Notes: a model not told the origin generated them from the letters alone. A stretch of DNA of 64,000 nucleotides from Rahnella aquatilis CIP 78.65 = ATCC 33071 (GCF_000241955.1 NC_016818.1:3782001-3846000); one strand, 5' to 3'; positions 19,085 to 32,688 are shown, counted from the stretch's first letter. Made by a program: numbers and translations.

Positions 19085-19190
19085 TGGTGGATAATATTCA
19101 CCTGTTCATGCGGGTTATTGGGTATTAACGCAACAGTAGTATTGCCCTACCCTGAATGTCTGGCAACTTCTGCAACAGAGGTATTTGATA

Positions 19191-20021
19191 ATGGCAAAGA
19201 CATGGTTTATTACCGGCACATCGACCGGCCTTGGACGCCTGCTCACTGAACAACTACTTGAACGCGGTGACCGGGTGATCGCCACCTTACGCAAGCCGGG
19301 TGCGCTCGACGACTTACAGGCGATCTATGGCGATCAGTTGCATCGCATCACGCTCGACGTCACAGATACGCCGGCAATCAGAGCAGCCGTTGCCGGGGCA
19401 TTCGCTAAGATGGGACGTATTGATGTCGTGGTCAGCAATGCCGGTTATGGCCTGTTCGGCGCAGGCGAAGAAATTAGTGACGGGCAAATCGACAGGCAGA
19501 TCGCCACTAATCTGGTGGGTTCGATCCAGCTTATCCGCGCCGTTTTACCGCACCTGCGCGCACAAGGCGGTGGCCGGATTGTGCAGGTTTCATCGGAAGG
19601 CGGACAGATCGCTTATCCCAACTTCAGCCTTTATCATGCGACCAAATGGGGGATTGAAGGGTTTGTCGAATCGGTTGCGCAGGAAGTGGCACCGTTTGGC
19701 ATTGATTTCCTGATCGTGGAACCCGGCCCGACCAGCACAGAATTTGGTGCCGGGCTGGATCATGCAATCCTATTACCGTGCTATGAAAAAACACCCGCCG
19801 GTGATGTACGTCGGGCGATAGCATCCGGTGATTTCGCCATTAAAGGTGACGCAGTAAATACTGTCCGGGCAATGATCACCGCGACCGATGAGGTGAACCC
19901 GCCATTGCGTCTGGCGCTGGGCAGTACCGCTTATGCCTCAATCAGCCAGGCGCTGACAGAAAGAATGCGGGTGCTGGAAGCACAGAAAGACGTGACATTT
20001 TCAGCGGATAAAAACGCATAG
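19191..20021 (+). CDS. SDR-family oxidoreductase
   Basis: A 276-residue NAD(P)-dependent short-chain dehydrogenase. The cofactor motif TGTSTGLGRLL is at residue 8, NAGYG near 85, the catalytic Ser region VQVSSEGGQ near 140, and YHATKWGIEGF with the YxxxK pair near 150. The pattern fits the group of SDRs annotated as "SDR family oxidoreductase" beside LysR regulators. Divergent placement from the LysR gene suggests shared control. The substrate is unknown. Confidence 0.88.
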   Translation: MAKTWFITGTSTGLGRLLTEQLLERGDRVIATLRKPGALDDLQAIYGDQLHRITLDVTDTPAIRAAVAGAFAKMGRIDVVVSNAGYGLFGAGEEISDGQIDRQIATNLVGSIQLIRAVLPHLRAQGGGRIVQVSSEGGQIAYPNFSLYHATKWGIEGFVESVAQEVAPFGIDFLIVEPGPTSTEFGAGLDHAILLPCYEKTPAGDVRRAIASGDFAIKGDAVNTVRAMITATDEVNPPLRLALGSTAYASISQALTERMRVLEAQKDVTFSADKNA

Positions 20022-20047
20022 CCAGCGTTACAAAAGGCAGAAAACAA

Positions 20048-20070
20048 AAACCCGCCGAAGCGGGTTTTTT
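20048..20070. terminator. Bidirectional terminator between SDR gene and M66 protease gene
   Basis: AAACCCGC-CGAA-GCGGGTTT followed by T-run on plus and by TTTTTG on minus, so it can serve both converging genes. A near-identical copy lies at 23073-23098. Confidence 0.85.
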
Positions 20071-20086
20071 CATTATGTGGGAAAAG

Positions 20087-22876
20087 TTAATAACTGCCTA
20101 AATATTCCCATTCGCTATTTGATGCGAGATTAGTCGGGAAATACCAATAGGTTGGCGTTTTCAGCATGAAGTAATCCTGCGTTCCCTTATTTGCATTTTT
20201 ATATAAGTCACCGATCGTGTTATTGGTCGCGTTACTATGCCATATCTGGAATTCAGTTTTTCCATACCATGACAATAACTGTTGCTCCAGATCTGCCTGT
20301 GAGAGTTGCTTCATCGCTTCGAGCGTTTTTTGATCACCAATATAATACCAGTCTTCATTGGATTTTTTATTGGTTGGGAAATAATGCCCGGATTTCTTAT
20401 TGCGCTGAAGGAAGTACTCTTTATCTTCGTTGTCAGGGTTCTGATAGACGAATATTTCTCTGTCTTGCGTGGTGTTCTGTCTCTGAGACCAGCTAAAAAT
20501 ATCCTCGCGGGAGAAATATTTTTTCAACAAATCTTCTGTTGTAAGATTTTTATTGGTATGAGCAAACAGCGGCGAAACGTCATTATGAACATATTGCGTC
20601 GATGAACCTATATACCCCCAAACCTCGGTAGACTGCTGAGTGGTTGGGAAATACCAGTAGTTCTTTTGCTTGAGAATGAAGTAGTCGCGGGTTTTGGTGT
20701 ACGGGTTTTCATAGACGTACAAGTCTCCCGGCATACCGCTATCTTTACCTTTTGAGCTCCAGGTTTTAATGTCGCTTTTCCCATAAGAGGCGCGAACATC
20801 CTTTTCGAAAGCCTCAACAGTGGCATAGCTGTGAGGTTTTAGCTGAGTATTTTGTTCAAACAGGATCGTCTGTTCCAGCACCTGAGTGAAACCCTCTGAT
20901 TTCCCGATGACGACAGCGGGCGCAGGTTCAACGGTGGCGGGTTCAATAGTACGCTGATCGAGTAAGTCAACGCCCATACTGTCATAGCTTTGCCCGGCGA
21001 GTTCTGCCTCGAAAAGCTCGTTCAACGCCTTCTCATTGGTCAGATATTCCCAATCGTTATTACTTTGTGTTCCCGCAGGGTAATACCAATAACCAGCATG
21101 TTTAAGCTTGAAATAACGGCCATCACTGTCGCGGTAAACATCTCCCGCAACACCGTTTTTATCGGCACTCCAGTTCTTAATTCTTTCCACGCCGAAGTAG
21201 TCATTTTTCCAGGTATCGTAGACCGCATCCATATCTTCTTGCGGACAATTCACGGAGACGAATTGCGGGTTGCTCGCGGTTTCAACATTGAAATGGAATT
21301 TATTCATGCGCGCGGTGTTATGTCGGGACCCAGCCAGCGGATAACGTTGCTTGTTATTGTCGGCAAAGGTCACTTCCGCCCAGCATTGCCCCCCTTTCAC
21401 CGGCTGTGGCTCATAGACGTAGCCATAGCTGCTGGTCATCGGCGGGTAAATATAGCCTTTCACGTCCTTAGCAGGATCGTAAAAACCAACCAGCGTCGTC
21501 ACAGGAACGCCAAATTTCACCGGCTTAAGTCGGGTTGGATCATTACGTTCAACCATTTCATGCTTATCTTCATCCCACATCAGATAACCAGAAGAAGCGG
21601 CCTCAGAAATGACACCGGTATTTTCCATTCCGGCCTGAATACGTTTTTGGGAATATCCGGTATACAACGTATAGGCAGAATAAGGAGAACTGGCTACCCC
21701 ACCAGCCATCGCATCCGTGTTGAAGCGATAGACACCCGCAAATGGCAAGGTGGTAACCCCTTCAGAAACCGCATTCCCACTTTTATCCCAGAAGAAGTTC
21801 GCAATAAAACGGTTGTTAAGACTGTCCCAGCCCCAGCCCGAATTCTGGTTATGCGTCGACCACATGCCGCCGCCAGGGTAATGCCCTAACCCGTATGCAT
21901 GTCCGAGTTCGTGGCTTAACTCATTGCCGGTAGTCTGGGTCAGCGTTGCCATGCCGTTACCGCCGCTCATGCCATGCTGGACCACGCCATTCTGATAAAA
22001 ACCACATGCCTCATGCACAGCATAGATATTAAACCAGGCCGGTTGCCATTGTGTTGAACCCGCGGAATCATTGATGCCAAAGTTAGCATTATCAATACCC
22101 ATGGAAATCAGGTTCTTGGCGATATCCTCACGTAAATCACCGCTGTACATATCCCCGGTGGTGTCGCTTTGATATTCATAAATCTTGCCATCTGACAGCA
22201 CCACTTTGGTCAGATGAACCGGCGAGTAATTTCCGACAATCAGTCGCGACACGGGTATTTTCTGGAAATAATCTGCCGCTAAGATCGAATTGCCTTCCAG
22301 CTCATTGGTTTTCGCGGGTTCAGTCAGCATTCCAAGACGGATATTCTGTATCATGACCTCATTTTCAGCGCCTACATCAATATCCATGAGCAGACCAGTG
22401 CTGCCATTTTCATCGGAAATTGAAATCTCCATTCCGGGTTCGATCAGATCCCAGGAAAGTTTCGCGCTGTAGGCATTATCGGAATACACCACGTCGGGAT
22501 GTCTGCTGTCAGCCAGGTCTGCCTTGTCACTGGCTGGCAATGCGGAAGGCGGAGACAGGCTAAACGGACCATGGCTAACCCCCTTTTTATCTTTAATATG
22601 TATGGTGTATTTCGTTCCCGTGCTGCCAGAATGCGGGATAAACATAAATAACGAGTCACGCAGACTGACCAGACGGGGCATTTCCTGCACACTGTTATTG
22701 GCAGGATCAATGGTATGGGTTTGAGCAAACTTTACCTGTCCCTTGAGTGAACCGGACAGGCTATTGATAGAATCGTCTTGCTGATGAAAAACTAACGGTG
22801 CAACGCTGGCACAAACAGGAAAACTGCCCATGCTTATCGCCAGTGCCAGAAACGTCTTATTAAAGTTCATATTCAT
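20087..22876 (-). CDS. StcE-like secreted zinc metalloprotease (family M66)
   Basis: A 929-residue protein with an N-terminal signal peptide (MNMNFNKTFLALAISMG). The zinc site HELGHAYGLGH starts at H322 (ligands H322, H326, H332; catalytic E323), matching the HExxHxxGxGH of M66 peptidases such as StcE and TagA, which cleave mucin-type glycoproteins. The C-terminal 370 residues carry four copies of a module with GD(L/V)Y...YF-LK...YW(Y/F)P...SN-(D/E)W-YLG at about residues 555-610, 700-755, 790-850 and 870-929. These may bind glycans. Export by a type II system is inferred from StcE. The gene lies between near-identical terminators and has no partners in the neighbourhood. Confidence 0.85.
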   Translation of the reverse strand: MNMNFNKTFLALAISMGSFPVCASVAPLVFHQQDDSINSLSGSLKGQVKFAQTHTIDPANNSVQEMPRLVSLRDSLFMFIPHSGSTGTKYTIHIKDKKGVSHGPFSLSPPSALPASDKADLADSRHPDVVYSDNAYSAKLSWDLIEPGMEISISDENGSTGLLMDIDVGAENEVMIQNIRLGMLTEPAKTNELEGNSILAADYFQKIPVSRLIVGNYSPVHLTKVVLSDGKIYEYQSDTTGDMYSGDLREDIAKNLISMGIDNANFGINDSAGSTQWQPAWFNIYAVHEACGFYQNGVVQHGMSGGNGMATLTQTTGNELSHELGHAYGLGHYPGGGMWSTHNQNSGWGWDSLNNRFIANFFWDKSGNAVSEGVTTLPFAGVYRFNTDAMAGGVASSPYSAYTLYTGYSQKRIQAGMENTGVISEAASSGYLMWDEDKHEMVERNDPTRLKPVKFGVPVTTLVGFYDPAKDVKGYIYPPMTSSYGYVYEPQPVKGGQCWAEVTFADNNKQRYPLAGSRHNTARMNKFHFNVETASNPQFVSVNCPQEDMDAVYDTWKNDYFGVERIKNWSADKNGVAGDVYRDSDGRYFKLKHAGYWYYPAGTQSNNDWEYLTNEKALNELFEAELAGQSYDSMGVDLLDQRTIEPATVEPAPAVVIGKSEGFTQVLEQTILFEQNTQLKPHSYATVEAFEKDVRASYGKSDIKTWSSKGKDSGMPGDLYVYENPYTKTRDYFILKQKNYWYFPTTQQSTEVWGYIGSSTQYVHNDVSPLFAHTNKNLTTEDLLKKYFSREDIFSWSQRQNTTQDREIFVYQNPDNEDKEYFLQRNKKSGHYFPTNKKSNEDWYYIGDQKTLEAMKQLSQADLEQQLLSWYGKTEFQIWHSNATNNTIGDLYKNANKGTQDYFMLKTPTYWYFPTNLASNSEWEYLGSY

Positions 22877-23072
22877 ATTCAGTCCATTGGATCAAAATAA
22901 TTGAGATTTAACATCATTATTAAATCAACATTATTTTCCCAGCAGAGACCATCTTTCCATACTGAATGTTATTTTCAGATAATTAATATAATAGCAGGAG
23001 CTGTTATTTATTTATCCATTTTAAAAACCAATGAATAAAAAAAATAATAACGATAATAACTAATTTAAAATG

Positions 23073-23098
23073 AAAAAACCCGCCGAAGCGGGTTTTTT
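23073..23098. terminator. Bidirectional terminator after yggE
   Basis: AAAAAACCCGC-CGAA-GCGGGTTTTTT, 14 bases after the yggE stop. About 27 bases, including the trailing TTTTTTCATT, are shared with the copy at 20048. Confidence 0.88.
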
Positions 23099-23111
23099 CA
23101 TTTTTACTGCG

Positions 23112-23846
23112 TTATTGTGCGGGAGCCTGAGGCTGCAATTCGAACACCACATCAACCTGATCGTCGAAGTGAATGCTTTGCTGCTCGTAGGTTTGCGCAA
23201 CATCGCTCTGCCCTGCGGCTTCAGCGGTTTTATACATACGCGCAACCGGCATCGGCTGGTAGTTAGCCACGTGATAACGAATGCTGTAAACCGGCCCCAG
23301 TTTGGTATGGAAACCTTCGGCCAGCGATTTTGCCTGCTGCGTGGCGTTTTCGATAGCTTTCTGACGCGCTTCATCGCGGAATTTATCCGGATTGGCGACA
23401 CCCAGTTCAACCGCACGCACTTCATTCAGGCCTGATTTCAGTGCGCCATCCAGCAGTTCGTTCAGTTTGTCCAGCTGACGTAATGTTACCTGCACCTGAC
23501 GCACCGCACGGTAGCCTTTCAGCTGTGACGTGCCGTCTTTCAGATAGTTGTATTCCGGCTGAGTCCGCAGGTTCGCCGCATTGATATCTTTTTTCTCAAT
23601 GCCGTTTTTCTGCAGGAAAGCAAAGTACTCTGCCACGCGTTCATCAGCCTGCTTCTTGGCGCTGGCTGAGTCGTTCGCTGACACACTGACTTCGATCGCC
23701 AGCGTCGCGATATCCGGCGTAGCATCAACGCTTGCGGTACCTGACGTCACGACGTGCGGCCCGGCAGGCAATTCTGCCGCCTGTAACGCCAGCGGTAATG
23801 TCCCTAATCCCAACATCGCTGCTACAGCCAATGCTTTCAGTTTCAC
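23112..23846 (-). CDS. yggE: Periplasmic SIMPL-domain protein YggE
   Basis: An oxidative-stress defence protein of the SIMPL family, 244 residues. GTG 23846 is chosen because GGAGG lies 5 bases upstream and the translation then starts with a signal peptide (VKLKALAVAAMLGLGTLPLA). The mature part has GPHVVTSGTASVDATPDIATL, nearly the same as E. coli YggE. The neighbour argO is conserved. Confidence 0.92.
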   Translation of the reverse strand: MKLKALAVAAMLGLGTLPLALQAAELPAGPHVVTSGTASVDATPDIATLAIEVSVSANDSASAKKQADERVAEYFAFLQKNGIEKKDINAANLRTQPEYNYLKDGTSQLKGYRAVRQVQVTLRQLDKLNELLDGALKSGLNEVRAVELGVANPDKFRDEARQKAIENATQQAKSLAEGFHTKLGPVYSIRYHVANYQPMPVARMYKTAEAAGQSDVAQTYEQQSIHFDDQVDVVFELQPQAPAQ

Positions 23847-23949
23847 AGTGCCTCCATTAATCATTAAAGATCTGGCAATAGATAGGTCAAACAATCTGCG
23901 AAACCGTAGCATAATCCGTTACAACAGAAACTAAGATTAGTGACAAAAC

Positions 23950-24567
23950 TTAAAATACCCCGGTCTGACGCGCCAGTTGTATTGCAATTCCCCACATGAT
24001 CACGCCGACGATAACATTAATTACCCGCTGTACTTTGCCGGTATTCAGCCAGGGTGCAAGCATGGCGGCAAGAATGGCCAGCCCGAAGAACCACATCACC
24101 GACGCACTGACCGCGCCGAGCGCAAACCACGAACGTTCATCGGGGCTCAGACTGCCGCCCAGACTGCCGAGCACCACGAAAGTATCGAGATAAACGTGCG
24201 GATTTAGCCAGGTCACCGCCAGCATGCTGACGACGATTTTCCAGCGGCTTTGCTTCGCCACTTCGGCCTGAGCCAGCTCGGGATTTTTGCTGAATGCCGT
24301 ACGAAATGCACCCCAGCCATACCACAGTAAAAAAGCTACGCCGCCCCAGCTCACCAGCAACAGCAACGTCGGGGATTTGCTTAGCAACGCGCTGCCGCCA
24401 AAGATGCCACCGCAAATCAGCGCGATGTCACTCAGTGCGCACAAGCCAGCAATCATCAGATGATACTGACGGCGGATGCCCTGATTCATGACAAACGCAT
24501 TTTGCGGACCAATCGGCAAAATCATTGCGGCGCTCATCGCCAGTCCTTGCAGGAAAATAGCCAGCAT
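23950..24567 (-). CDS. argO: Arginine exporter ArgO
   Basis: An inner-membrane exporter of the LysE family, 205 residues with about six membrane segments. The start [20 protein letters not shown] and the motif [16 protein letters not shown] are family hallmarks. AAGGAG precedes ATG 24567. It exports arginine and canavanine under ArgP control; argP is about 6 kb away in this window. A longer N-terminus is possible in the frame but has no ribosome site. Confidence 0.95.
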   Translation of the reverse strand: MLAIFLQGLAMSAAMILPIGPQNAFVMNQGIRRQYHLMIAGLCALSDIALICGGIFGGSALLSKSPTLLLLVSWGGVAFLLWYGWGAFRTAFSKNPELAQAEVAKQSRWKIVVSMLAVTWLNPHVYLDTFVVLGSLGGSLSPDERSWFALGAVSASVMWFFGLAILAAMLAPWLNTGKVQRVINVIVGVIMWGIAIQLARQTGVF

Positions 24568-24698
24568 AGGGAACTCCTTCAGAGAATGAATAACAGTGAT
24601 TGCGCGCAGTGTAAGGGCTTTGCTGGCATAAGAGGAAATGGATATTTCTAATCGCTCATTAGATGTGCTTATCAGCAACAGCGCGCTATTACAGGCGT

Positions 24699-24722
24699 GA
24701 AAAAGGCGCCCGCAGGCGCCTG
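24699..24722 (-). terminator. Intrinsic terminator of mscS
   Basis: AGGCGCC-CGCA-GGCGCCT stem followed on the minus strand by TTTTT. Confidence 0.85.
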
Positions 24723-24750
24723 AGAAAATCTGAAAACTGGGGGAGATTTA

Positions 24751-25638
24751 TTATTCGAAAGTGCGTCGTTCTTCTTGCTGGCTGCCCGCCGCATTCGCCA
24801 CCTGATACAGGTGAACATCCATTTGCGGATAAGCAATATTGATATTGTTTTTATCCAGCGCACGTTTGAACGATTCCAGCAGATCCCATTTTACGTTCTG
24901 CGCATCACCATTGCTGGTCCAGGCGTACACGATGAAATTCAGTGTCGACGCTGCCATTTCGTTCAGACGAACCACGACGTCTTTATCTTTTAAAACGCGC
25001 TGATCGGCAGTGATGATGTCGGTCAGGATTGTTTTCACCAGATCGATGTCAGAGTCATAACCCACGCCAACAGTCAGCTCGATACGGCTGGTTGGTTCGC
25101 GTGAATTATTGATGATATTACCGGCGATGATTTTGCCGTTTGGCACCACAATGATTTTGTTGTCCGGCGTCCGAAGGGTGGTGGAGAAAATTTGTACCTG
25201 AGTGACAGTACCGGCCACGCCACCGAGATCGACATATTCACCGGCACGGAACGGACGGAAGATCACCAGCAGTACGCCTGCCGCAAAGTTGGACAGTGAA
25301 CCCTGTAATGCCAGACCGACGGCCAGACCAGCGGCACCGATGACGGCGATCACGGACGTGGTTTGCACGCCAATCCGCCCCAGAACCGCGATCAGGGTGA
25401 ACGCGATAATCGCGTAACGCACCATGGCAGAAAGGAAGTCGGAAACCGTGATATCAATACCACGAACTTTTAAGACCCGGCTGACGGCACCGGAAACGAC
25501 GCGGGCAATAATCATACCCACAATCAGAATGAAGATTGCTGCCACAATATTTACAGCGTAATGAAGCAGTAACGCCTGGTTTCTCACCAACCAGTTGCCA
25601 GCATTATTGATGCTGCCCACAACGTTCAAATCATCCAT
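24751..25638 (-). CDS. mscS: Small-conductance mechanosensitive channel MscS
   Basis: A heptameric inner-membrane channel that opens under osmotic downshock. It has 295 residues. Three membrane helices are followed by the pore helix TM3 ([26 protein letters not shown]; glycine-alanine rich), the beta domain ([10 protein letters not shown]) and the C-terminal cage. It lies next to argO as in E. coli. In E. coli fbaA comes next; here the lac genes lie between. Confidence 0.96.
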   Translation of the reverse strand: MDDLNVVGSINNAGNWLVRNQALLLHYAVNIVAAIFILIVGMIIARVVSGAVSRVLKVRGIDITVSDFLSAMVRYAIIAFTLIAVLGRIGVQTTSVIAVIGAAGLAVGLALQGSLSNFAAGVLLVIFRPFRAGEYVDLGGVAGTVTQVQIFSTTLRTPDNKIIVVPNGKIIAGNIINNSREPTSRIELTVGVGYDSDIDLVKTILTDIITADQRVLKDKDVVVRLNEMAASTLNFIVYAWTSNGDAQNVKWDLLESFKRALDKNNINIAYPQMDVHLYQVANAAGSQQEERRTFE

Positions 25639-25774
25639 TTAAAGTACCCCAAAATTACACCCTCACGGGCTGCAAGAAACCAAAGCTGCCCCGTTTAACG
25701 AGGCAGCAAGTGTTCTGTAAGGTTAACTAACAATGGGATGAAGTGCCAATTTCGTAGCAAAGACGTCAGATAAA

Positions 25775-27043
25775 TTAAGAATTTGCGTGGCTGTTTTTTA
25801 ACGGTTCAGGGGTTTTGAATGCCTGAAGGGGGCCGCGACCGCTCAGCGTAAAGGCAGAAATCACCGTAAAGGTCAGCGCGACTAAGCCGAGGATCAGATA
25901 GGTGCCGTGGAAACCGATACGGTCATACATATTGCCCGCGAAGACCGACATAAAGATGATCGCCACCTGTTTGAAGAAGCAGAAAGTCACCAGATAAATC
26001 GTCGCCGAGAAACGGACTTCAAACACTGACGTAATGTACTTGAAACAACCGACAATCAGGAACGGCACCTCAAACATGTGCAAGGTTTTCAGCACCACCA
26101 CTTCCAGCGGCGATGACGCGAAAGACGAGCCGATGATACGTACTGACATGATGGCACCGGCCAGCAGCAACGCATTCTTGCCGCCAATCCGGTTCACAAT
26201 CAGCGGTGCGAAGAACATGATGCAGGCGTTCAGCAGTTCGCCCATCGTGGTCACATAGCCAAAGACACGTGTCCCTTCCGAAGATGAAGTGAAGAACGAG
26301 GTAAAGAAGTTGGCAAACTGCTGGTCAAACACGTCGTATGTACAGGAGACGCCAATCACGTACAGCGCCAGAAACCACAGTTTTTTATCTTTCAGCAGTT
26401 CGACGGCCAGTTTGAGATTGAACGGTTTGCTGTTCGCCCCCAGTTCATTGACCACACGTGCGCTGGACGTGACTTCCGGTTTGGCGATCAGCAGCAGGAT
26501 AGCGAGGATCACCGCACAGCCGGAACCGAGCCAGAATACGAATTCATTGTTAATGGTAAACATGATGCCGACCACCGAAGCACACAGCGCCCAGCCGACA
26601 CAACCGAACATACGTGCCCGGCCAAATTCAAAGCTGCTGCGACGGCTGACTTTCTCGATATAGGCTTCAATCGCAGGTGCACCGGCGTTGTAAATCAGCC
26701 CCAGGTAAATCCCGCCTACTACTGAACCGAGGTAAATATTTATTTTCAGTAACGGGCCAAACACATAGATAAAGAATGGCGCGAACAGGATCAGCATACC
26801 GGTGATGATCCACAACAAATGCTTTTTCAGCCCCAGCTTATCGGCCAGTAAACCAAACACCGGCTGGAACAACAGAGAGAACAACGAAATGCTGGCGAAG
26901 ATGATGCCGGTGTCACTTTTGCTGATCTGATTGATGTCATGCAGCCAGATCGGGAAGAACGGAAAGTAGGCTCCCATAATGAAAAAGTAGAAGAAGAAGA
27001 ACAGCCCGAACATCCAAAAGTTAGTATTTTTCAGGTAATACAT
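25775..27043 (-). CDS. lacY: Lactose permease LacY
   Basis: A proton/galactoside symporter of the MFS, 422 residues with 12 membrane segments. The E. coli LacY signature [20 protein letters not shown], which follows the glutamate of substrate binding ([12 protein letters not shown]), is present, as are the H/E proton site ([10 protein letters not shown]) and the conserved FDQQFANFF segment. It is 60 bases downstream of lacZ. No lacA follows; the next gene is mscS. Confidence 0.96.
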   Translation of the reverse strand: MYYLKNTNFWMFGLFFFFYFFIMGAYFPFFPIWLHDINQISKSDTGIIFASISLFSLLFQPVFGLLADKLGLKKHLLWIITGMLILFAPFFIYVFGPLLKINIYLGSVVGGIYLGLIYNAGAPAIEAYIEKVSRRSSFEFGRARMFGCVGWALCASVVGIMFTINNEFVFWLGSGCAVILAILLLIAKPEVTSSARVVNELGANSKPFNLKLAVELLKDKKLWFLALYVIGVSCTYDVFDQQFANFFTSFFTSSSEGTRVFGYVTTMGELLNACIMFFAPLIVNRIGGKNALLLAGAIMSVRIIGSSFASSPLEVVVLKTLHMFEVPFLIVGCFKYITSVFEVRFSATIYLVTFCFFKQVAIIFMSVFAGNMYDRIGFHGTYLILGLVALTFTVISAFTLSGRGPLQAFKTPEPLKNSHANS

Positions 27044-27103
27044 AAGCAGATTCCTTACGTCTGAATACTGCGCTGCGGCGGGTTAACGCCACAGCGCGGG
27101 ATG

Positions 27104-30237
<3,134 letters not shown>

Positions 30238-30242
30238 ATATA

Positions 30243-30271
30243 AACATGCGTAACGGGAGAGAGTAAGTAAA
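30243..30271 (-). promoter_or_regulatory. lacZ promoter
   Basis: TTTACT (complement of 30266-30271) and CATGTT (complement of 30243-30248) with a 17-base spacer resemble the lac TTTACA/TATGTT elements. Transcription would start near 30236. Confidence 0.75.
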
Positions 30272-30288
30272 GTACCGGGATGCGGGAA

Positions 30289-30304
30289 AGGGACGCGGAT
30301 CACA
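30289..30304. promoter_or_regulatory. CRP site of the lac promoter
   Basis: TGTGATCCGCGTCCCT on the lac strand has a perfect left half and a weaker right half. Its centre is about 60.5 bases upstream of the predicted start, the class I spacing of lac in E. coli (-61.5). Confidence 0.6.
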
Positions 30305-30336
30305 AATTCCGCGTCAGTCTGTTCTGAAAAGGGGAG

Positions 30337-31419
30337 TTACAGCGCGCTGAGCTGGCGGGCGATGCGGATCAGTTCCTGCGACAAGGCTTCCTGTGACACG
30401 TTGTCTTCGCCGGGTCTGGCGGTTGTGTGGCGTTCCACCAGGGACGTGGGCAGTAACAGCGAGGATTGCTGATGATCGCCATGCGTATGCAGATGCTCAA
30501 CCAGCCGGTTAATGCTCTCGTGCCCGAGCAGGCGGAAATCCTGCTTGATGGTGGTCAGCGGCGGGAAGAAAAAGGCGCTGTCTTCGGTGTCATCATAGCC
30601 TATCACCGAGATTTGTTCCGGCACCCGCAGGCCAAACTCATGGACAGCGCGCAGGACACCCAGCGCCATCTGGTCATTGGCCACCAGAATAGCCGTAAGC
30701 CGTGCAGGCTGATTGAGCAACAATAATGCCTGCTGATAACCCGACGCCGCACTCCAGTCGCCATGCTGAACCGCACAGGGCGTAATATTATGCATCGCCA
30801 GCGTTTTCAGCCAGCCTTCATAGCGCAGACGCGCAGAGATGGATCCCAGCGGGCCGGTCAGTACGGCGATCTGCTGATGTCCGAGCGCCAGCAAATGCTC
30901 CACGCCCTGCTCTGCCCCGCAGTGAGGATCGAACAGAATTTTAAACACATCGGCCTGCGGATCAACATCCAGAAACAGCGCCGGTAAATTGCCGCAAAGC
31001 TGTGCGATCGCGTCTGCGTCTTCATTCGACAGCGGCACGTTAATCAGCACGCCATCGACACGCTGCGACATCAGTTCATTCACCGCTGTACGACACGCGG
31101 CAAGGCTCAGGTTATCAATCATCGAAATCACGACGTTGAAGCCTAACTGGTTCGCACGTGTTTTCATCGCCGAGGCAATTTGTGACGGCGCATGCAGCGC
31201 CAGTTCAGTGGTCGCCAGACCCAGCGTGTAACTTTGTTTGCCCGCCAGTTGCTGGGCGACACGGTTCGGGACGTAATTGAGCGCCGCCATCGCCTGTTCA
31301 ACTTTATTGCGCGTTCTGACCGAGACGTGCGCAGCCTGATTCAGTACACGCGAAACGGTCTGATAAGACACACCGGCGTGGCGAGCAACATCATCGAGGG
31401 TGACAGATTTTGGCTTCAT
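30337..31419 (-). CDS. lacI: Lac repressor LacI
   Basis: A 360-residue repressor, the same length as E. coli LacI. The headpiece MKPKSVTLDDVARHAGVS is followed by the recognition helix YQTVSRV, identical in its operator-contacting residues (Tyr, Gln, Arg). The hinge NRVAQQLAGKQ and the sugar-binding domain follow, and a leucine-containing C-terminal tail for tetramerisation is recognisable. ATG 31419 follows AGAGAGAG. The conserved recognition helix fits the conserved O1/O2 sites. Confidence 0.95.
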   Translation of the reverse strand: MKPKSVTLDDVARHAGVSYQTVSRVLNQAAHVSVRTRNKVEQAMAALNYVPNRVAQQLAGKQSYTLGLATTELALHAPSQIASAMKTRANQLGFNVVISMIDNLSLAACRTAVNELMSQRVDGVLINVPLSNEDADAIAQLCGNLPALFLDVDPQADVFKILFDPHCGAEQGVEHLLALGHQQIAVLTGPLGSISARLRYEGWLKTLAMHNITPCAVQHGDWSAASGYQQALLLLNQPARLTAILVANDQMALGVLRAVHEFGLRVPEQISVIGYDDTEDSAFFFPPLTTIKQDFRLLGHESINRLVEHLHTHGDHQQSSLLLPTSLVERHTTARPGEDNVSQEALSQELIRIARQLSAL

Positions 31420-31483
31420 AGCTCTCTCTTGGGGATTCTGGCGAAACACGGATAACGGGCTATTGTGGCCGGAAAGCAGGCAA

Positions 31484-31508
31484 TAAAAAAGGGGCCGGAG
31501 CCCCTTTG
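31484..31508 (-). terminator. Intrinsic terminator of fbaA
   Basis: AAAGGGGC-CGGA-GCCCCTTT, followed on the minus strand by TTTTTTATT. It separates fbaA from lacI. Confidence 0.9.
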
Positions 31509-31554
31509 ACGATGATCCTCACATTCCGGTGGTCAAGCACCGGAAGGATAAGAA

Positions 31555-32634
31555 TTACAGTACGTCGATCGCGTTCAGTTCTTTGAATGCCAGTTCCAGG
31601 CGAGTCACCATGGAAGACTGGGCAGAACGCAGCCATACGCGCGGGTCATAGAATTTCTTGTTAGGTTTGTCCGCGCCTTCCGGGTTACCCAACTGACCTT
31701 GCAGGTAAGCTTCGTTTTTCTTGTAGAACTGCAGGATACCGTCCCAGTTAGCCCACTGGGTGTCGGTATCGATGTTCATTTTGATCACACCGTAACCTAC
31801 AGATTCTTTGATTTCTGCTGCAGTTGAACCGGAACCGCCGTGGAATACGAAGTTCAGGCTGTTGTGTGGCAGGTTGTGTTTCTTGCACACGTATTCCTGA
31901 GAATCACGCAGGATCGTTGGAGTCAGTTTAACGTTACCTGGTTTGTAAACACCGTGTACGTTACCGAATGACGCAGCGATAGTGAAACGCGGGCTGATGG
32001 CGTTCAGTTTTTCGTAGGCATAATCAACGTCTTGCGGTTGAGTGTACAGTGCAGATGCGTCCATATGGCTGTTGTCTACGCCATCTTCTTCACCGCCGGT
32101 GCAACCCAGTTCGATTTCCAGAGTCATGTCGATTTTTGCCATGCGCGCTAAGTACTTGCTGCAAATTTCGATGTTTTCTTCCAGGGATTCTTCAGACAGA
32201 TCAATCATGTGAGAAGAGAACAGTGGTTTACCGGTTTTCGCGTAGTGCGCTTCACCCGCGTCCAGCAGACCGTCGATCCATGGCAGCAGTTTTTTCGCAC
32301 AGTGGTCGGTGTGCAGGATAACCGGCACACCGTAATGTTCTGCCATCTGATGCACGTGGTGTGCGCCAGAGATTGCACCCAGGATTGCCGCGCCTTGTGG
32401 CACGTCAGTTTTCAGGCCTTTACCTGCGATGAACGCAGCGCCACCGTTAGAGAACTGAACGATAACCGGTGAACGGACTTTCGCAGCCGCTTCGAGAACG
32501 GCGTTGATGGAGTCGGTGCCTACGCAGTTAACCGCTGGCAGAGCAAATTTGTTTTCTTTAGCAATAGCGAAAACTTTCTGTACATCATCACCAGTGATAA
32601 CGCCTGGTTTTACGAAATCAAAAATTTTAGACAT
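31555..32634 (-). CDS. fbaA: Class II fructose-bisphosphate aldolase
   Basis: A zinc-dependent aldolase of 359 residues cleaving fructose-1,6-bisphosphate. Zinc-binding His pair in VILHTDHCAKK, the second site with FHGGSGST, and the catalytic Asp/Glu of the family are present. It lies downstream of pgk by 126 bases with an intervening GC-rich hairpin, in the epd-pgk-fbaA operon. Confidence 0.97.
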   Translation of the reverse strand: MSKIFDFVKPGVITGDDVQKVFAIAKENKFALPAVNCVGTDSINAVLEAAAKVRSPVIVQFSNGGAAFIAGKGLKTDVPQGAAILGAISGAHHVHQMAEHYGVPVILHTDHCAKKLLPWIDGLLDAGEAHYAKTGKPLFSSHMIDLSEESLEENIEICSKYLARMAKIDMTLEIELGCTGGEEDGVDNSHMDASALYTQPQDVDYAYEKLNAISPRFTIAASFGNVHGVYKPGNVKLTPTILRDSQEYVCKKHNLPHNSLNFVFHGGSGSTAAEIKESVGYGVIKMNIDTDTQWANWDGILQFYKKNEAYLQGQLGNPEGADKPNKKFYDPRVWLRSAQSSMVTRLELAFKELNAIDVL

Positions 32635-32688
32635 AGTTCTTTGTCCTGTATTCGTCGGCCGTAGATGGATTGAATCGGTTTGCTATGT

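Noticed and set aside
30240..30340. Third lac operator O3
   Set aside because: The only GTGA-containing segment fits a CRP site at the right distance; it lacks the symmetric second half of a lac operator.
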